A DNA stretch of 61,540 bases from Pseudomonas sp. GM48 (GCF_000282335.1 NZ_AKJM01000047.1:1-61540), one strand, 5' to 3'; positions 44,700-56,372 are shown, numbered from the stretch's first letter. Made by a program: numbers and translations. The notes: generated by a model not told the origin, from the sequence alone.

Positions 44700-44857
44700 T
44701 TGATAAAAACTCTTGTTTATATCCGTACAGTGCAGTGGCGGTCCGGGTAAAAGTTCCGCATTAGAGCAAACTTATATATCTGAAAGAATTAAGGAACTTA
44801 ACCCTGATGCGTGGGTTCTTAAGGCCAGTAGATGCTTTTCATCAGGAGAAACACCCC

Positions 44858-45112
44858 ATGCGTAAGACTTTAGCTATTGCCTTGATGTTGACCGCTTCCC
44901 TCGGTCTCGCTGCCTGCGATAAAAAATCCGAGGACAAAGCTCAAGATGCTAACCAACATGCTGAGCAAGCCCAGCAAAAAATGAACGAAGCACAGGATAA
45001 AGTGAACGACGCGGCGAAAGAAAACGCCGAAGCCGCCAAAGATCAGGCTGAATCGAACGCAGCAGCGGCAAAAGAGGCTGCGCCGGCCGCTCCGGAAGCA
45101 CCTAAGAACTAA
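44858..45112 (+). CDS. Small Ala/Lys/Glu-rich lipoprotein
   Basis: An 84-residue lipoprotein: signal MRKTLAIALMLTASLGLAAC with lipobox LAAC, then a highly charged alanine-rich helix with heptad-like Ala spacing (QHAEQAQQKMNEAQDKVNDA), and an AAPEAPKN end. It recalls Lpp/OprI-like or entericidin-type coiled-coil lipoproteins. AGGAGA lies 8 bases upstream; the upstream sequence is AT-rich. A strong terminator follows. Function unknown. Confidence 0.82.
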   Translation: MRKTLAIALMLTASLGLAACDKKSEDKAQDANQHAEQAQQKMNEAQDKVNDAAKENAEAAKDQAESNAAAAKEAAPAAPEAPKN

Positions 45113-45130
45113 TGCGGTTTTTAGCGTGAT

Positions 45131-45163
45131 AAAAGAAAACCCGCCAAGTGCGGGTTTTCTTTT
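45131..45163. terminator. Intrinsic terminator
   Basis: GAAAACCCGC and GCGGGTTTTC (10 bp) then TTTTG, ending the small lipoprotein gene; usable in the other direction too for the MAPEG gene. Confidence 0.88.
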
Positions 45164-45179
45164 GTCTTCAAAAAAGCGG

Positions 45180-45581
45180 TTAGAGCAAAATCGTACGAAA
45201 GGTCGGACTAATCATCAGCAACAACGAACAGATTAATCCCACCAGCCAAACCAGACTGCGTTGCCAGGCCAGGTCTTTCCAGTAACACACCAGATAAATA
45301 ACCCGCGCAATCACAAAGATGATCGCCAGACAATCGATAAGCCATCCCGCCGTCTGCGTGGTATGCGCCATCAGCACACCCACCGCAAACAACATGAACG
45401 CTTCGAAACTATTCTGATGCGCTGCCACCGCCCGGGCACCAAAGCCTGTGAGTTGCATCTGCTGTTGCCGCGGCAGGTGGTTGTCGTAGCCGCCCTGCTC
45501 TTTCATGGCCCTGGACACAGGCATTCGCGCCAGGTAGATCAACACCGCACTGATAAACACGCACCAGAATGGAATACTCAT
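45180..45581 (-). CDS. MAPEG-family membrane protein
   Basis: A 133-residue four-helix protein. RAVAAHQNSFEAFMLFAVGVLMAH is the MAPEG signature with its conserved Asn and Glu. MAPEG enzymes include glutathione transferases; bacterial members are mostly uncharacterised. Start at 45581 shares one base with the DUF599 stop (TGATG). Confidence 0.9.
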   Translation of the reverse strand: MSIPFWCVFISAVLIYLARMPVSRAMKEQGGYDNHLPRQQQMQLTGFGARAVAAHQNSFEAFMLFAVGVLMAHTTQTAGWLIDCLAIIFVIARVIYLVCYWKDLAWQRSLVWLVGLICSLLLMISPTFRTILL

Positions 45582-46318
45582 CAAGCAGCCTCTTTGATCA
45601 CCTCCGGCAATGGCGCCTCTGTAGGGGTATAGACCATCACGTCGAGAACGTCGGAATGAAACTCTCGGCGGTACAACACAAACACCACGCCGGCACTCAT
45701 CAACATGAACAACCATGGGCTGACAAACCAGGCCAGCATGGTCATGCCGAAGTAGTAGGAACGCAGCCCGAAGTTGAACTGGTTGGCGGCCATGGAGATG
45801 ACTCGGGCTGCCCGGTTCGCAAAGGCTTTACGCTCCTGCTCCGAGACATGACGCTCACCGATCATGGGTGCCGAGCCCACCAGGATGGCCGCGAAGTTGT
45901 ACTGACGCATGCACCAGCTAAAGGTAAAGAACGCATAGACAAACACCAGCGCCAGGCACAGCAACTTGATCTCCGACATGCCCTGGGACGCCTGTTGCAC
46001 CATCGGGATATCCGCCAGCAACGAAACCGCCCGCTCCGAAGCCCCCAGCACTGTGAGAATACCGGCCAGGATAATCAACGTACTGGAGGCGAAGAACGAA
46101 GCATTGCGCTCCAGATTGCCGATCACGCTGGCATCGGCGATGCGGTTGTCGCGCAGCAGCATGCGGCGCATCCAGTCCTCACGATACAGGTGCAGCACAC
46201 TGGCCAGACACGCGGTGTCACGGCCTTTCCAGGTGGCATAGCGGGTGTACCCACCCCAGCAGATAACGAACCAGATAGCGGCAAGAATGTGGATCAGGTT
46301 GGCTTGGATGAACGACAT
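45581..46318 (-). CDS. DUF599 family membrane protein
   Basis: A 245-residue protein with about four to five helices. The N-terminal HILAAIWFVICWGGYTRYA and RRMLLRDNRIADASVIGNLERN segments fit DUF599, of unknown function. AAGGA is 5 bases before the ATG at 46318. Coupled to MAPEG by a 1-base overlap. Upstream lies REP pair A9. Confidence 0.88.
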   Translation of the reverse strand: MSFIQANLIHILAAIWFVICWGGYTRYATWKGRDTACLASVLHLYREDWMRRMLLRDNRIADASVIGNLERNASFFASSTLIILAGILTVLGASERAVSLLADIPMVQQASQGMSEIKLLCLALVFVYAFFTFSWCMRQYNFAAILVGSAPMIGERHVSEQERKAFANRAARVISMAANQFNFGLRSYYFGMTMLAWFVSPWLFMLMSAGVVFVLYRREFHSDVLDVMVYTPTEAPLPEVIKEAA

Positions 46319-46356
46319 GCAGGTCCTTGTGTTGTGCAAGAAGAGTACCGAATCCC

Positions 46357-46446
46357 TGTGGGAGCGGGCTTGCTCGCGAAGGCGGCATATCAGTCAACAT
46401 TGATGTTGACTGACCCACCGTCTTCGCGAGCAAGCCCGCTCCCACA
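46357..46446. repeat. REP pair A9
   Basis: Forward REP (46357-46380) and reverse REP (46423-46446), TGTGGGAG outermost. The spacer holds the palindrome CAGTCAACATTGATGTTGAC plus TG, shared with A1 and A7. Confidence 0.93.
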
Positions 46447-46503
46447 TCAGGTTTTGCAATGCTTCGACGTTAGCTCAACAGAAAAGACACCGCATCACCC
46501 CAT

Positions 46504-46540
46504 AAAAAAATGCCCCGTATCGATTGATACGGGGCATTTC
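46504..46540 (-). terminator. Intrinsic terminator (brnQ)
   Basis: On the minus strand AAATGCCCCGTATC-AATC-GATACGGGGCATTT (14 bp) is followed by T-rich sequence. It ends brnQ. Confidence 0.92.
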
Positions 46541-46564
46541 TGTTTTGTGACGGACCGGTAAAGC

Positions 46565-47878
46565 TTAAGCCAGTGCTTCTTCGCGCTTGCCCAGCAGGCG
46601 ATCGCAAACCACCGCAACCACCAGCGTCATTACCGAAGGCACCAGCCAGGCCAGGCCCTGTTCGCTCAGCGGCAGGTGCGCCAGTTGCGTCGGCATCCAG
46701 TCCGCCAGCCCGGCGCCCTTGAGGGCGTCGATCAGGCCGAAGATGAACGACACCAGCATCACCGGGCCGAGGATACGACCCTGCTCATGCCAGAAGTCCT
46801 TGCAGAAGCTCAACGCCACCAGAACGATGCACGGTGGGTAGATCGCGGTGAGCACCGGGATCGAGAACGCAATCAGCTTGGTCAGGCCCAGGTTGGACAC
46901 CAGCAGGGAAAACGCCGCCAGGATAATCACCAGGGTCTTGTAGGACAGTGGCAGCACGCGGCTGAAGTACTCGGCGCAGGCACAGGTCAGGCCGACCGCG
47001 GTCACCAGACACGCCAGCGAGATCAGCACGGCAAGGAAACCGCTGCCCAGCGAACCGAAGGTGTGCTGCACGTAGGCGTGCAATACCGCCGCGCCATTGG
47101 TAGCGCCAGCCGCCACTTCGTGGCTGCCCGAACCGAGACGGAACAGGCTGACATACACCAGCGCCAGGCCCACACCGGCAATCAGACCCGCGATGATCGC
47201 GTAGCGGGTGATCAGTGCCGGCGACTCGACGCCGCGGGAACGGATGGCGTTAACGATAACGATGCCGAACACCAGGGCACCCAGGGTATCCATGGTCAGG
47301 TAACCATTGATGAAGCCTTGGGAAAACGGGGCTGCCACGTATTCAGGGGTTGCATGACCAATGTCACCGGCCGGCAGGGCGAATGCTGCAATGCCCAGCA
47401 CAGCCAGGGCGATGATCTTCAGCGGAGCGAGAAACCGCCCTACGGTATCCAGCAAACGGCCCGGATACAGCGAGATGAAGAACACCAGCAGGAAGTAAAC
47501 CGAACTGTACAGGAACAGCGCCAGCGGGCTCTCGCCGGTCAGCGGCGCCAGGCCCACTTCGAACGATACTGTCGCGGTACGAGGCGTCGCGAACAGCGGT
47601 CCTACGGCCAGATAGCAAGCAGCCGCCAACAGGCCACCCGCCACTTTACCGATCGGGCTGCTCAACGCATCCATTGCACCACCGACCTTGGCCAGCGCCA
47701 CAACGGTGATCACCGGCAATCCCACGGCAGTGACCAGAAAACCCAGCGCCGCCATCCAGACATTAGGCCCGGACTGCAAACCGACGATAGGCGGGAAGAT
47801 GATGTTGCCAGCCCCGACGAACAGGGCAAACGTCATAAAACCAAGTGCCAGGATGTCCTGGCCTTTCAACACTTTCAT
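46565..47878 (-). CDS. brnQ: Branched-chain amino acid transport carrier
   Basis: A 437-residue LIVCS-family permease with about twelve helices. [25 protein letters not shown] is the family's N-terminal signature. It takes up Leu/Ile/Val with sodium or protons. No strong ribosome site is seen at the ATG (47878). A leader hairpin TTTCCCT/AGGGAAA (47921-47941) lies upstream. Confidence 0.95.
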   Translation of the reverse strand: MKVLKGQDILALGFMTFALFVGAGNIIFPPIVGLQSGPNVWMAALGFLVTAVGLPVITVVALAKVGGAMDALSSPIGKVAGGLLAAACYLAVGPLFATPRTATVSFEVGLAPLTGESPLALFLYSSVYFLLVFFISLYPGRLLDTVGRFLAPLKIIALAVLGIAAFALPAGDIGHATPEYVAAPFSQGFINGYLTMDTLGALVFGIVIVNAIRSRGVESPALITRYAIIAGLIAGVGLALVYVSLFRLGSGSHEVAAGATNGAAVLHAYVQHTFGSLGSGFLAVLISLACLVTAVGLTCACAEYFSRVLPLSYKTLVIILAAFSLLVSNLGLTKLIAFSIPVLTAIYPPCIVLVALSFCKDFWHEQGRILGPVMLVSFIFGLIDALKGAGLADWMPTQLAHLPLSEQGLAWLVPSVMTLVVAVVCDRLLGKREEALA

Positions 47879-48125
47879 TAAGGAAATACCACACTACTGA
47901 ATCGGAATTTAGAGAGGGATTTCCCTATGGGTGAGGGAAATGCTGTCAGTCCGTATAAGACCGACCCTTTTAGCGCGTTGCAGCCTTGTGGGCCGCGGAC
48001 GCAAAAATGGCGAGTAGCCTAACGAATTTGGACCAGAAACGCACTGTTAGAGGGCGAACATTCCGATCTACGACATTTTCGTGTCGCGTTTTTGCATATA
48101 AATGGTTGGTGTCTGTAAGTCCGCC

Positions 48126-48190
48126 TTCGCGGGCAAGCCCGCTCCCACATTGGAACGCGTACAAAATGTGGGAGCGGGCTTGCCCCGGGC
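48126..48190. repeat. REP pair A10, one end degenerate
   Basis: Reverse REP (48126-48149, CGGGCAAG variant) and forward REP (48167-48190) whose last eight bases read CCCCGGGC instead of CTCGCGAA. Spacer 17 bases, like that of A8. Confidence 0.88.
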
Positions 48191-48238
48191 GGCGTTCCGA
48201 CGAAGGTGCCAGCAGAGCCAACACAAACCCCGGAAACG

Positions 48239-48268
48239 ACAAAGGCCACCCGAAGGTGGCCTTTGTTT
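48239..48268. terminator. Intrinsic terminator (sucCD)
   Basis: AAAGGCCACC-CGAA-GGTGGCCTTT hairpin; on the minus strand it follows the sucD stop by about 27 bases. Flanking T-rich sequence on the plus side, GTCGTTT on the minus side. Confidence 0.85.
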
Positions 48269-48294
48269 GGTGAAGCGTCAGCTAAGCGCGAGGC

Positions 48295-49176
48295 TTACTT
48301 GACAGCCCAACCAGTCAGCTCGGCCAGGGCCTTGCCGATGTCTGCCAGCGAACGCACGGTTTTAACGCCTGCGTCTTGCAGAGCAGCGAATTTCTCGTCT
48401 GCAGTGCCTTTGCCGCCAGAGATGATTGCGCCAGCATGGCCCATGCGCTTGCCCGGAGGAGCAGTCACACCAGCGATGTAGGAAACAACCGGCTTGGTCA
48501 CGTGTGCCTTGATGTAGGCAGCCGCTTCTTCTTCAGCCGAACCGCCGATCTCGCCGATCATCACGATCGCTTCGGTCTTCGGGTCTTCCTGGAACAGCTT
48601 CAGGATGTCGATGAAGTTCGAACCCGGGATCGGGTCACCACCGATGCCGACGCAAGTCGACTGACCGAAACCGGCGTCAGTAGTTTGCTTCACAGCTTCG
48701 TAGGTCAGGGTGCCGGAACGGGAAACGATACCGACCTTGCCTGGCAAGTGAATGTGACCTGGCATGATGCCGATCTTGCATTCGCCTGGAGTGATCACGC
48801 CTGGGCAGTTAGGGCCGATCAGGGTAACACCCAGCTCGTCGCACTTAACTTTAGCGTCCAGCATGTCCAGGGTAGGAATGCCTTCGGTGATGCAGACGAT
48901 CAGCTTGATGCCGCCGAAAGCAGCTTCCAGGATCGAGTCCTTGCAGAAAGGAGCCGGAACGTAGATCACGCTGGCGGTGGCGCCAGTGGCAGCTACAGCG
49001 TCTTTCACGGTGTTGAACACTGGCAGGCCCAGGTGCTCGGTGCCGCCTTTGCCTGGAGTTACACCACCAACCATCTTGGTGCCGTACTCGATGGCTTGCT
49101 GGGTGTGGAAACTACCTTGCGAACCGGTAATACCCTGGCAGATAACTTTGGTGTCTTTATTGATCAGGACGCTCAT
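48295..49176 (-). CDS. sucD: Succinyl-CoA synthetase alpha subunit
   Basis: A 293-residue subunit with the CoA-binding Rossmann domain ([24 protein letters not shown]) and the phospho-His in [15 protein letters not shown] near residue 246. It makes succinate and ATP/GTP from succinyl-CoA with SucC. Start overlaps the sucC stop by one base (TAATG). Confidence 0.97.
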   Translation of the reverse strand: MSVLINKDTKVICQGITGSQGSFHTQQAIEYGTKMVGGVTPGKGGTEHLGLPVFNTVKDAVAATGATASVIYVPAPFCKDSILEAAFGGIKLIVCITEGIPTLDMLDAKVKCDELGVTLIGPNCPGVITPGECKIGIMPGHIHLPGKVGIVSRSGTLTYEAVKQTTDAGFGQSTCVGIGGDPIPGSNFIDILKLFQEDPKTEAIVMIGEIGGSAEEEAAAYIKAHVTKPVVSYIAGVTAPPGKRMGHAGAIISGGKGTADEKFAALQDAGVKTVRSLADIGKALAELTGWAVK

Positions 49177-50342
49177 TATTTGCCCTCCGCAGCTTTAACG
49201 ACTTGTTGAGCAGCGTCGGTCAGGCTGGTAGCAGCGATGATGTTCAAACCGCTTTCTGCCAGTACTTTAGCGCCCAGCTCAGCGTTGTTGCCTTCAAGGC
49301 GAACAACAACCGGGATTTTCACGCCGACTTCTTTCACTGCACCGATGATGCCTTCGGCAATCATGTCGCAACGAACGATGCCGCCGAAGATGTTGACCAG
49401 TACTGCAGCGACGTTAGTGTCGGACAGGATGATCTTGAACGCTTCGGTAACGCGTTCTTTGGTAGCACCGCCGCCCACGTCGAGGAAGTTGGCTGGCTTG
49501 CCGCCATGCAGGTTGACGATGTCCATGGTACCCATGGCCAGGCCAGCACCGTTGACCATGCAACCAATGTTGCCTTCCAGCGCTACATAGTTCAGTTCGA
49601 ACTTGGCAGCGTGCGCTTCGCGCGGATCGTCTTGCGACGGATCGTGGAAAGTCTTCAGCTTAGGCTGACGGTACATGGCGTTGGCGTCGATGTTGATCTT
49701 GGCGTCCAGGCAGTGCAGATCGCCGTCAGCCTTGATCACCAGCGGGTTCACTTCCAGCAGGGCCAGATCGTGATCCTGGAACAGTTTGGCCAGACCTACG
49801 AAGATCTTGGCGAACTGGGCAACTTGCTTGCCTTCCAGACCCAACTGGAATGCCAGCTCGCGACCCTGGAATGGCTGAGCGCCAACCAGTGGATCGATAG
49901 TGGCTTTCAGAATTTTTTCTGGAGTGTCGTGAGCGATTTTCTCGATGTCCACGCCACCTTCGGTGGAAGCCATGAACACGATACGACGGCTCGAACGGTC
50001 AACGACAGCGCCCAGGTACAGCTCTTTAGCGATATCAGTGCACGATTCAACCAGGATCTTGGTGACTGGCTGACCATTGGCGTCAGTCTGGTAAGTCACC
50101 AGACGCTTGCCCAGCCACTGCTGTGCGAAGGCTTTGGCGTCTTCTTTGTTGCGAACCAGCTTTACGCCGCCCGCTTTACCGCGACCACCGGCGTGGACCT
50201 GGGCTTTGACAACCCACTCACTGCCGCCGATTTTGTCGCAAGCTTCTGCTGCTGCTTCCGGGGTGTCTACCGCGTAACCGGTGGAAACTGGCAGGCCGTA
50301 CTCAGCGAACAGCTGCTTACCCTGATACTCGTGAAGATTCAT
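49176..50342 (-). CDS. sucC: Succinyl-CoA synthetase beta subunit
   Basis: A 388-residue ATP-grasp subunit ([19 protein letters not shown]...; [23 protein letters not shown]). The ATG at 50342 is the conserved start. It is preceded by a 181-base gap with two hairpins after lpdG. Forms the alpha2beta2 or alpha-beta enzyme with SucD. Confidence 0.97.
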   Translation of the reverse strand: MNLHEYQGKQLFAEYGLPVSTGYAVDTPEAAAEACDKIGGSEWVVKAQVHAGGRGKAGGVKLVRNKEDAKAFAQQWLGKRLVTYQTDANGQPVTKILVESCTDIAKELYLGAVVDRSSRRIVFMASTEGGVDIEKIAHDTPEKILKATIDPLVGAQPFQGRELAFQLGLEGKQVAQFAKIFVGLAKLFQDHDLALLEVNPLVIKADGDLHCLDAKINIDANAMYRQPKLKTFHDPSQDDPREAHAAKFELNYVALEGNIGCMVNGAGLAMGTMDIVNLHGGKPANFLDVGGGATKERVTEAFKIILSDTNVAAVLVNIFGGIVRCDMIAEGIIGAVKEVGVKIPVVVRLEGNNAELGAKVLAESGLNIIAATSLTDAAQQVVKAAEGK

Positions 50343-50418
50343 GCTTATTACCGTCTTCGTTAGGTACTGCGCATTCGGTGCTGCACTCATTCAAGTGCCG
50401 CACCACCTGTGACTGCTG

Positions 50419-50489
50419 CTTGCATAGCTGAGCTATGCAAGACTGCGTCCAGCGGATATTCCGCGGTGAGTCTTGCGTGCAAGGCTCAC
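50419..50489 (-). promoter_or_regulatory. Twin hairpins between lpdG and sucC
   Basis: CTTGCATAGCT-G-AGCTATGCAAG (50419-50441) is a perfect 23-base palindrome. GTGAG..TTGC-GT-GCAA..CTCAC (50466-50489) is a second hairpin with 9 paired bases. Neither has a U-run. They lie in the 181-base gap before sucC and might process or tune the transcript. Confidence 0.45.
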
Positions 50490-50523
50490 GACGGGCCAAA
50501 CCGCCGTGGTTTCTTATTATGTC

Positions 50524-51960
<1,437 letters not shown>

Positions 51961-52058
51961 TCAAAAAATCCTCTTTAGCGAAAAGCTTCAAGCCGCGAGC
52001 GGCAAGCCAGGCTGCGGGTTTTCCGACAGCACGGGCTTGCAGCTCATGGCTGCTTCTA

Positions 52059-53276
52059 TCAGATATCCAGCAACAGACGAGCCGGATCTTCCAGCAGGTT
52101 CTTGATGGTCACCAGGAAGGTCACAGCTTCTTTGCCATCGATCAGACGGTGATCGTAGGACAGTGCCAGGTACATCATCGGACGGATAACGACCTGACCG
52201 TTGATGGCCATAGGACGCTGGATGATGTTGTGCATGCCCAGGATGGCGGCTTGTGGCGGGTTGACGATCGGGGTCGACATCATCGAACCGAAAGTACCGC
52301 CGTTGGTGATGGTGAAAGTGCCACCGGTCATTTCGTCCATCGACAGTTTGCCGTCGCGGGCTTTCTTGCCGAAGGTGGCGATGCCGCCTTCGATTTCAGC
52401 CAGGCTCATCAGTTCGGCGTTACGCAGAACCGGTACTACCAGGCCGCGATCGCTGGAAACTGCAACGCCGACGTCAGCGTAGCCGTGGTAAACGATGTCG
52501 CCGCCGTCGATCGAGGCGTTGACAGCCGGGAAGCGTTTCAGCGCTTCGGTGGCTGCTTTCACGAAGAACGACATGAAGCCCAGGCGTACGCCGTTGTGGC
52601 TCTTCTCGAACAGATCCTTGTACTTCGAACGCAGCGCCATGACTTCGGTCATGTCGACTTCGTTGAAAGTGGTCAGCATCGCCATGTTCGACTGGGCTTC
52701 AACCAGACGCTTGGCCACGGTGGCGCGAACGCGGGTCATCGGAACGCGCTTCTCGATGCGGTCGCCAGCAGCGAACACAGGAGCAGCGGCAGCCGGAGCA
52801 GCAGCCTTGGCAGGTGCGGCAGCAGGAGCAGCTTTCTTGGCTTCGACAGCGGCAACCACGTCTTCCTTGGTTACACGACCATCTTTGCCGGTGCCTTTGA
52901 CGGAAGCCAGGTTGATGCCGTTTTCTTCGGCCAGCTTGCGAGCGGCTGGAGCTGCGATAGCGTCTTCGTCAGCGCCGGCAGCTGGAGCGGCAGCAGCGGC
53001 CGGAGCAGCAGCGGCAGCGGGAGCTGCGGCAGCAGCGCCGCCTTCAACGATGGAGCCCAGGACTTCGTCGGACAGAACGGTGTCGCCTTCGTTCTTGACG
53101 ATAGCGCCCAGCACGCCGTCAGCAGTAGCCAACACTTCCAGCACGACCTTGTCGGTTTCGATGTCGACGATCAATTCGTCGCGCTTGACCGCGTCGCCCG
53201 GTTGTTTGTGCCAGGTGGCAACGGTGCCATCGGCAACCGATTCCGGGAAAGTGGGGGCTTTGATCTCGATAGCCAT
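52059..53276 (-). CDS. sucB: Dihydrolipoyl succinyltransferase (E2)
   Basis: A 405-residue E2. Lipoyl domain with Lys43 in [11 protein letters not shown], an Ala-rich flexible linker (~80-110), E3-binding domain ([20 protein letters not shown]), a second Ala/Pro linker, and catalytic domain with [13 protein letters not shown] (His and Asp). Core of the 2-oxoglutarate dehydrogenase. 42 bases after sucA. Confidence 0.97.
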   Translation of the reverse strand: MAIEIKAPTFPESVADGTVATWHKQPGDAVKRDELIVDIETDKVVLEVLATADGVLGAIVKNEGDTVLSDEVLGSIVEGGAAAAAPAAAAAPAAAAAPAAGADEDAIAAPAARKLAEENGINLASVKGTGKDGRVTKEDVVAAVEAKKAAPAAAPAKAAAPAAAAPVFAAGDRIEKRVPMTRVRATVAKRLVEAQSNMAMLTTFNEVDMTEVMALRSKYKDLFEKSHNGVRLGFMSFFVKAATEALKRFPAVNASIDGGDIVYHGYADVGVAVSSDRGLVVPVLRNAELMSLAEIEGGIATFGKKARDGKLSMDEMTGGTFTITNGGTFGSMMSTPIVNPPQAAILGMHNIIQRPMAINGQVVIRPMMYLALSYDHRLIDGKEAVTFLVTIKNLLEDPARLLLDI

Positions 53277-53318
53277 TGTCTGTGGTTCCTTAAATTCGGT
53301 TTCAGGTGCGCGAAGGCG

Positions 53319-56150
53319 TTAAACAGTAAAGGCGTCTTGCAGCAGTTGTTCCTGCTGTTCGGCGTGCATCGATGCGTAACCGCATGCAGGTGCAGCAGAA
53401 GCCTCACGGCCCGCGTACTCGAGTACGAGAGACTTGTTGAGGTTGCTGATGCTGCGACGCATGTGGTGTTGGCTGCAGTACCAGGCACCCTGGTTCATCG
53501 GCTCTTCCTGACACCAAACGGCATGCTTGACGTTGGTATAAGGAGCCAGGACTTCTTTCAAGTCGTCCTCAGGGAATGGGTACAGCTGCTCGATACGCAC
53601 GATGGCGATGTCGTCACGACCTTCGGCACGGCGTTTTTCCAGCAGGTCGTAGTAGACCTTGCCGCTACACAGAACAACGCGCTCGACCTTTTTCGGGTCT
53701 TGGGCATCGATTTCCGGGATGACGGTCTGGAACGAACCTTCGGCCAGATCTTCCAGCGTCGAGATGGCCAGCTTGTGGCGCAGCAGCGACTTCGGAGTCA
53801 GGACTACCAGTGGTTTGCGCAGCGGGCGAATAACCTGACGGCGCAGCAAATGGTAGATCTGAGCCGGCGTCGTCGGCATGCAAACCTGAATGTTGTGCTC
53901 GGCGCACAACTGCAGGTAACGCTCCAGACGAGCCGAGGAGTGCTCCGGACCCTGACCTTCATAACCGTGTGGCAGCAGCATGGTCAGACCGCACAGACGG
54001 CCCCACTTGTGCTCGCCACTGGTGATGAACTGGTCAATCACTACCTGGGCGCCGTTGGCGAAGTCGCCGAACTGGGCTTCCCAGATAACCAGGGCATTCG
54101 GCGTGGTGGTCGAGTAACCGTACTCGAACGCCAATACCGCTTCTTCGGACAGGAACGAGTCGTACAGGTCAAAACGCGGCTGACCGTCGTACAGGTTCTG
54201 CAGCGGGATGTAGGTGCCCGCATCTTTCTGGTTGTGCAGGACAGCATGGCGGTGCGAGAACGTACCGCGACCGATGTCCTGGCCAGTCATGCGAATCGGA
54301 TGACCTTCGAACGCCAGGGTCGCGTACGCCATGGTTTCGGCGTAACCCCAGTTGATCGGCAGGCCGCCGGCTTGCATCTTCTGGCGGTCTTCGTAGATCT
54401 TGGCAACCTGGCGCTGAACCACGAAGCCTTCCGGGATTTCCAGCAGCTTGGCGGACAGTTCCTGCAAGGTCTTGAGGTCGAAGCGAGTGTCGTGACGCGC
54501 GGTCCAGGCGTGGCCCAGATACGGACGCCAGTCCACGAACAACTCTTTGTTCGGCTCTTTGACCAGGCTTTTCACTACGTGCAGACCGTTGTCCAGCGCG
54601 TTGCGATATTCGTCGACTTTCGCCTGAACACGCTCTGCGTCCATCACACCGCCCTGAGTCAGACGATCGGCATACAGCTCACGGGTGGTGCGCTGTTTGG
54701 TGATCTGCTGATACATCAGAGGCTGGGTACCGCTTGGCTCGTCGGCCTCGTTGTGGCCGCGACGACGGTAGCAGACCAGGTCGATCACCACGTCACGCTT
54801 GAACTGCATGCGGTAGTCGATGGCCAGCTGGGTCACGAACAATACGGCTTCCGGATCATCACCATTCACATGGAGGATCGGTGCCTGGATCATTTTCGCA
54901 ACGTCGGTCGCGTACTCGGTGGAACGCGAGTCCAGCGGGTTGCTGATGGTGAAACCAACCTGGTTGTTGATCACGATGTGCACGGTACCGCCGGTCTTGA
55001 AACCGCGGGTCTGCGACATCTGGAAGGTTTCCATGACCACGCCCTGACCTGCGAATGCAGCGTCACCGTGGATGGAGATCGGCAGAACCTTCTCACCGGT
55101 CGGGTCGTTGCGACGATCCTGACGGGCGCGAACCGAACCCTCGACCACCGGGGAAACGATTTCCAGGTGGGACGGGTTGAACGCCATGGCCAGGTGAACT
55201 TCACCGCCAGTGGTCATCACGTTGGACGAGAAGCCCTGGTGGTATTTCACGTCACCGGAACCCAGCTCGACCTTCTTCTTGCCTTCGAACTCGTCGAACA
55301 ACTCGCGCGGGTTCTTGCCGAAGGTGTTGACCAACACGTTCAGACGGCCACGGTGAGCCATGCCGATGACGATTTCCTTGGTGCCGTAGGAGCCGGAACG
55401 CTGGATCAGCTCGTCGAGCATCGGAATCAGGCTCTCGCCGCCTTCCAGACCGAAACGCTTGGTACCCGGGTATTTGGTACCCAGGTATTTTTCCAGGCCT
55501 TCGCCGGCGGTCACGCGCTCGAGCAGGTGGCTCTTGATGTCGGCGGAGTACGTCGGACGACCGCGCACGCTTTCCAGTCGCTGCTGGAACCACTGGCGCT
55601 GCTCGGAATCGGTGATGTGCGTGAATTCAGCGCCGATGGTGCGGCAATATGTCTGCTGCAACGCTTCGTGAATTTCGCGTAGGCTCGCTTCCTCTTTGCC
55701 GATGAACAGGTCGCCGGCACGGAAGGTCGTATCAAGATCGGCATTGGTCAAGCCGTAATGATTGATCGACAGGTCTGCAGGTGCAGGACGCTGCCACAGC
55801 CCCAGCGGGTCAAGCTGGGCTGCCTGGTGGCCACGCATACGGTAGGCCTGGATCAATCGCAGCACTTCAACTTGCTTCTTCTCGTGCTCACTGCTCACGC
55901 TGCCGGCGGAAACCGGTTGGGCGCGGCGCTGGTTCTTTGCCAGCAAGACGAAATGATCGCGAATTGTGGAGTGCGAAACATCGGTGGCAGAGTTGCCGTC
56001 AGCAGGCAACTTCTGGAAGTAGGTGCGCCACTCTTCTGGCACAGCGTTAGGGTCGTGCAGGTAGAGCTCGTAAAGCTCTTCCACATAGGCAGCGTTACTA
56101 CCGGATAGGTAGGCACTGTTCCACATGCGCTGCATCACGCTTTCTTGCAT
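53319..56150 (-). CDS. sucA: 2-Oxoglutarate dehydrogenase E1
   Basis: A 943-residue thiamine-diphosphate decarboxylase. N-terminal LSGSNAAYVEELYELYLHDP, then EGGESLIPMLDELIQRSG, GMAHRGRLNVL, and NPSHLEIVSPVVEG, which are E1o landmarks. It decarboxylates 2-oxoglutarate and loads SucB's lipoyl arm. GAGGGTGA precedes the ATG at about 9 bases. Confidence 0.98.
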   Translation of the reverse strand: MQESVMQRMWNSAYLSGSNAAYVEELYELYLHDPNAVPEEWRTYFQKLPADGNSATDVSHSTIRDHFVLLAKNQRRAQPVSAGSVSSEHEKKQVEVLRLIQAYRMRGHQAAQLDPLGLWQRPAPADLSINHYGLTNADLDTTFRAGDLFIGKEEASLREIHEALQQTYCRTIGAEFTHITDSEQRQWFQQRLESVRGRPTYSADIKSHLLERVTAGEGLEKYLGTKYPGTKRFGLEGGESLIPMLDELIQRSGSYGTKEIVIGMAHRGRLNVLVNTFGKNPRELFDEFEGKKKVELGSGDVKYHQGFSSNVMTTGGEVHLAMAFNPSHLEIVSPVVEGSVRARQDRRNDPTGEKVLPISIHGDAAFAGQGVVMETFQMSQTRGFKTGGTVHIVINNQVGFTISNPLDSRSTEYATDVAKMIQAPILHVNGDDPEAVLFVTQLAIDYRMQFKRDVVIDLVCYRRRGHNEADEPSGTQPLMYQQITKQRTTRELYADRLTQGGVMDAERVQAKVDEYRNALDNGLHVVKSLVKEPNKELFVDWRPYLGHAWTARHDTRFDLKTLQELSAKLLEIPEGFVVQRQVAKIYEDRQKMQAGGLPINWGYAETMAYATLAFEGHPIRMTGQDIGRGTFSHRHAVLHNQKDAGTYIPLQNLYDGQPRFDLYDSFLSEEAVLAFEYGYSTTTPNALVIWEAQFGDFANGAQVVIDQFITSGEHKWGRLCGLTMLLPHGYEGQGPEHSSARLERYLQLCAEHNIQVCMPTTPAQIYHLLRRQVIRPLRKPLVVLTPKSLLRHKLAISTLEDLAEGSFQTVIPEIDAQDPKKVERVVLCSGKVYYDLLEKRRAEGRDDIAIVRIEQLYPFPEDDLKEVLAPYTNVKHAVWCQEEPMNQGAWYCSQHHMRRSISNLNKSLVLEYAGREASAAPACGYASMHAEQQEQLLQDAFTV

Positions 56151-56180
56151 GCTTGGTCACCCTCGGTTAGGGGAACACCA

Positions 56181-56196
56181 TCGGTGTCGACACCGA
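56181..56196. promoter_or_regulatory. Perfect 16-bp palindrome before sucA
   Basis: TCGGTGTCGACACCGA lies 31 bases upstream of the sucA start, a self-complementary site that could bind a dimeric regulator or fold in the leader. No known consensus was recognised. Confidence 0.4.
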
Positions 56197-56335
56197 GCAA
56201 ACTTGCAGAAGTCCGAATGCAGCGACCAAAACAAGCCACTAGGATCACACTGATAGTCCGGGTACCAGCCCGGATGCCCCTGCTTGTCTCATTTCTTCAA
56301 AATAAGAGCCGCAGCCTTTTAAGCTGCTGCTCAGG

Positions 56336-56372
56336 TTAAAACTACGGCGCCGGTTGAAGCCTGCGCCGTAGC
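56336..56372 (-). terminator. Intrinsic terminator after sdhB
   Basis: On the minus strand CTACGGCGC and GCGCCGTAG (9 bp) are followed by TTTTAA. It partly separates sdhCDAB from sucAB. A smaller hairpin (GCAGC/GCTGC) follows at about 56311-56331. Confidence 0.75.

Larger units (their letters stand above)
47879..48294. other. Gap between brnQ and sucD
   Basis: No gene seen. Contents: the brnQ leader hairpin (47921-47941), a small CGACA/TGTCG hairpin near 48071-48086 followed by TTTTT, REP pair A10 (48126-48190), and the sucCD terminator (48239-48268). Confidence 0.5.

Noticed and set aside
1119..48190. CRISPR repeats
   Set aside because: The 24-base repeats occur as inverted pairs scattered over 47 kb with irregular spacing, as REP elements do, and no cas genes are present.
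52149..55682. A 1177-codon open frame on the plus strand opposite sucB and sucA
   Set aside because: It mirrors two certain genes; GC-rich codon bias keeps the antisense frame open, and its translation is low-complexity with no family signature.
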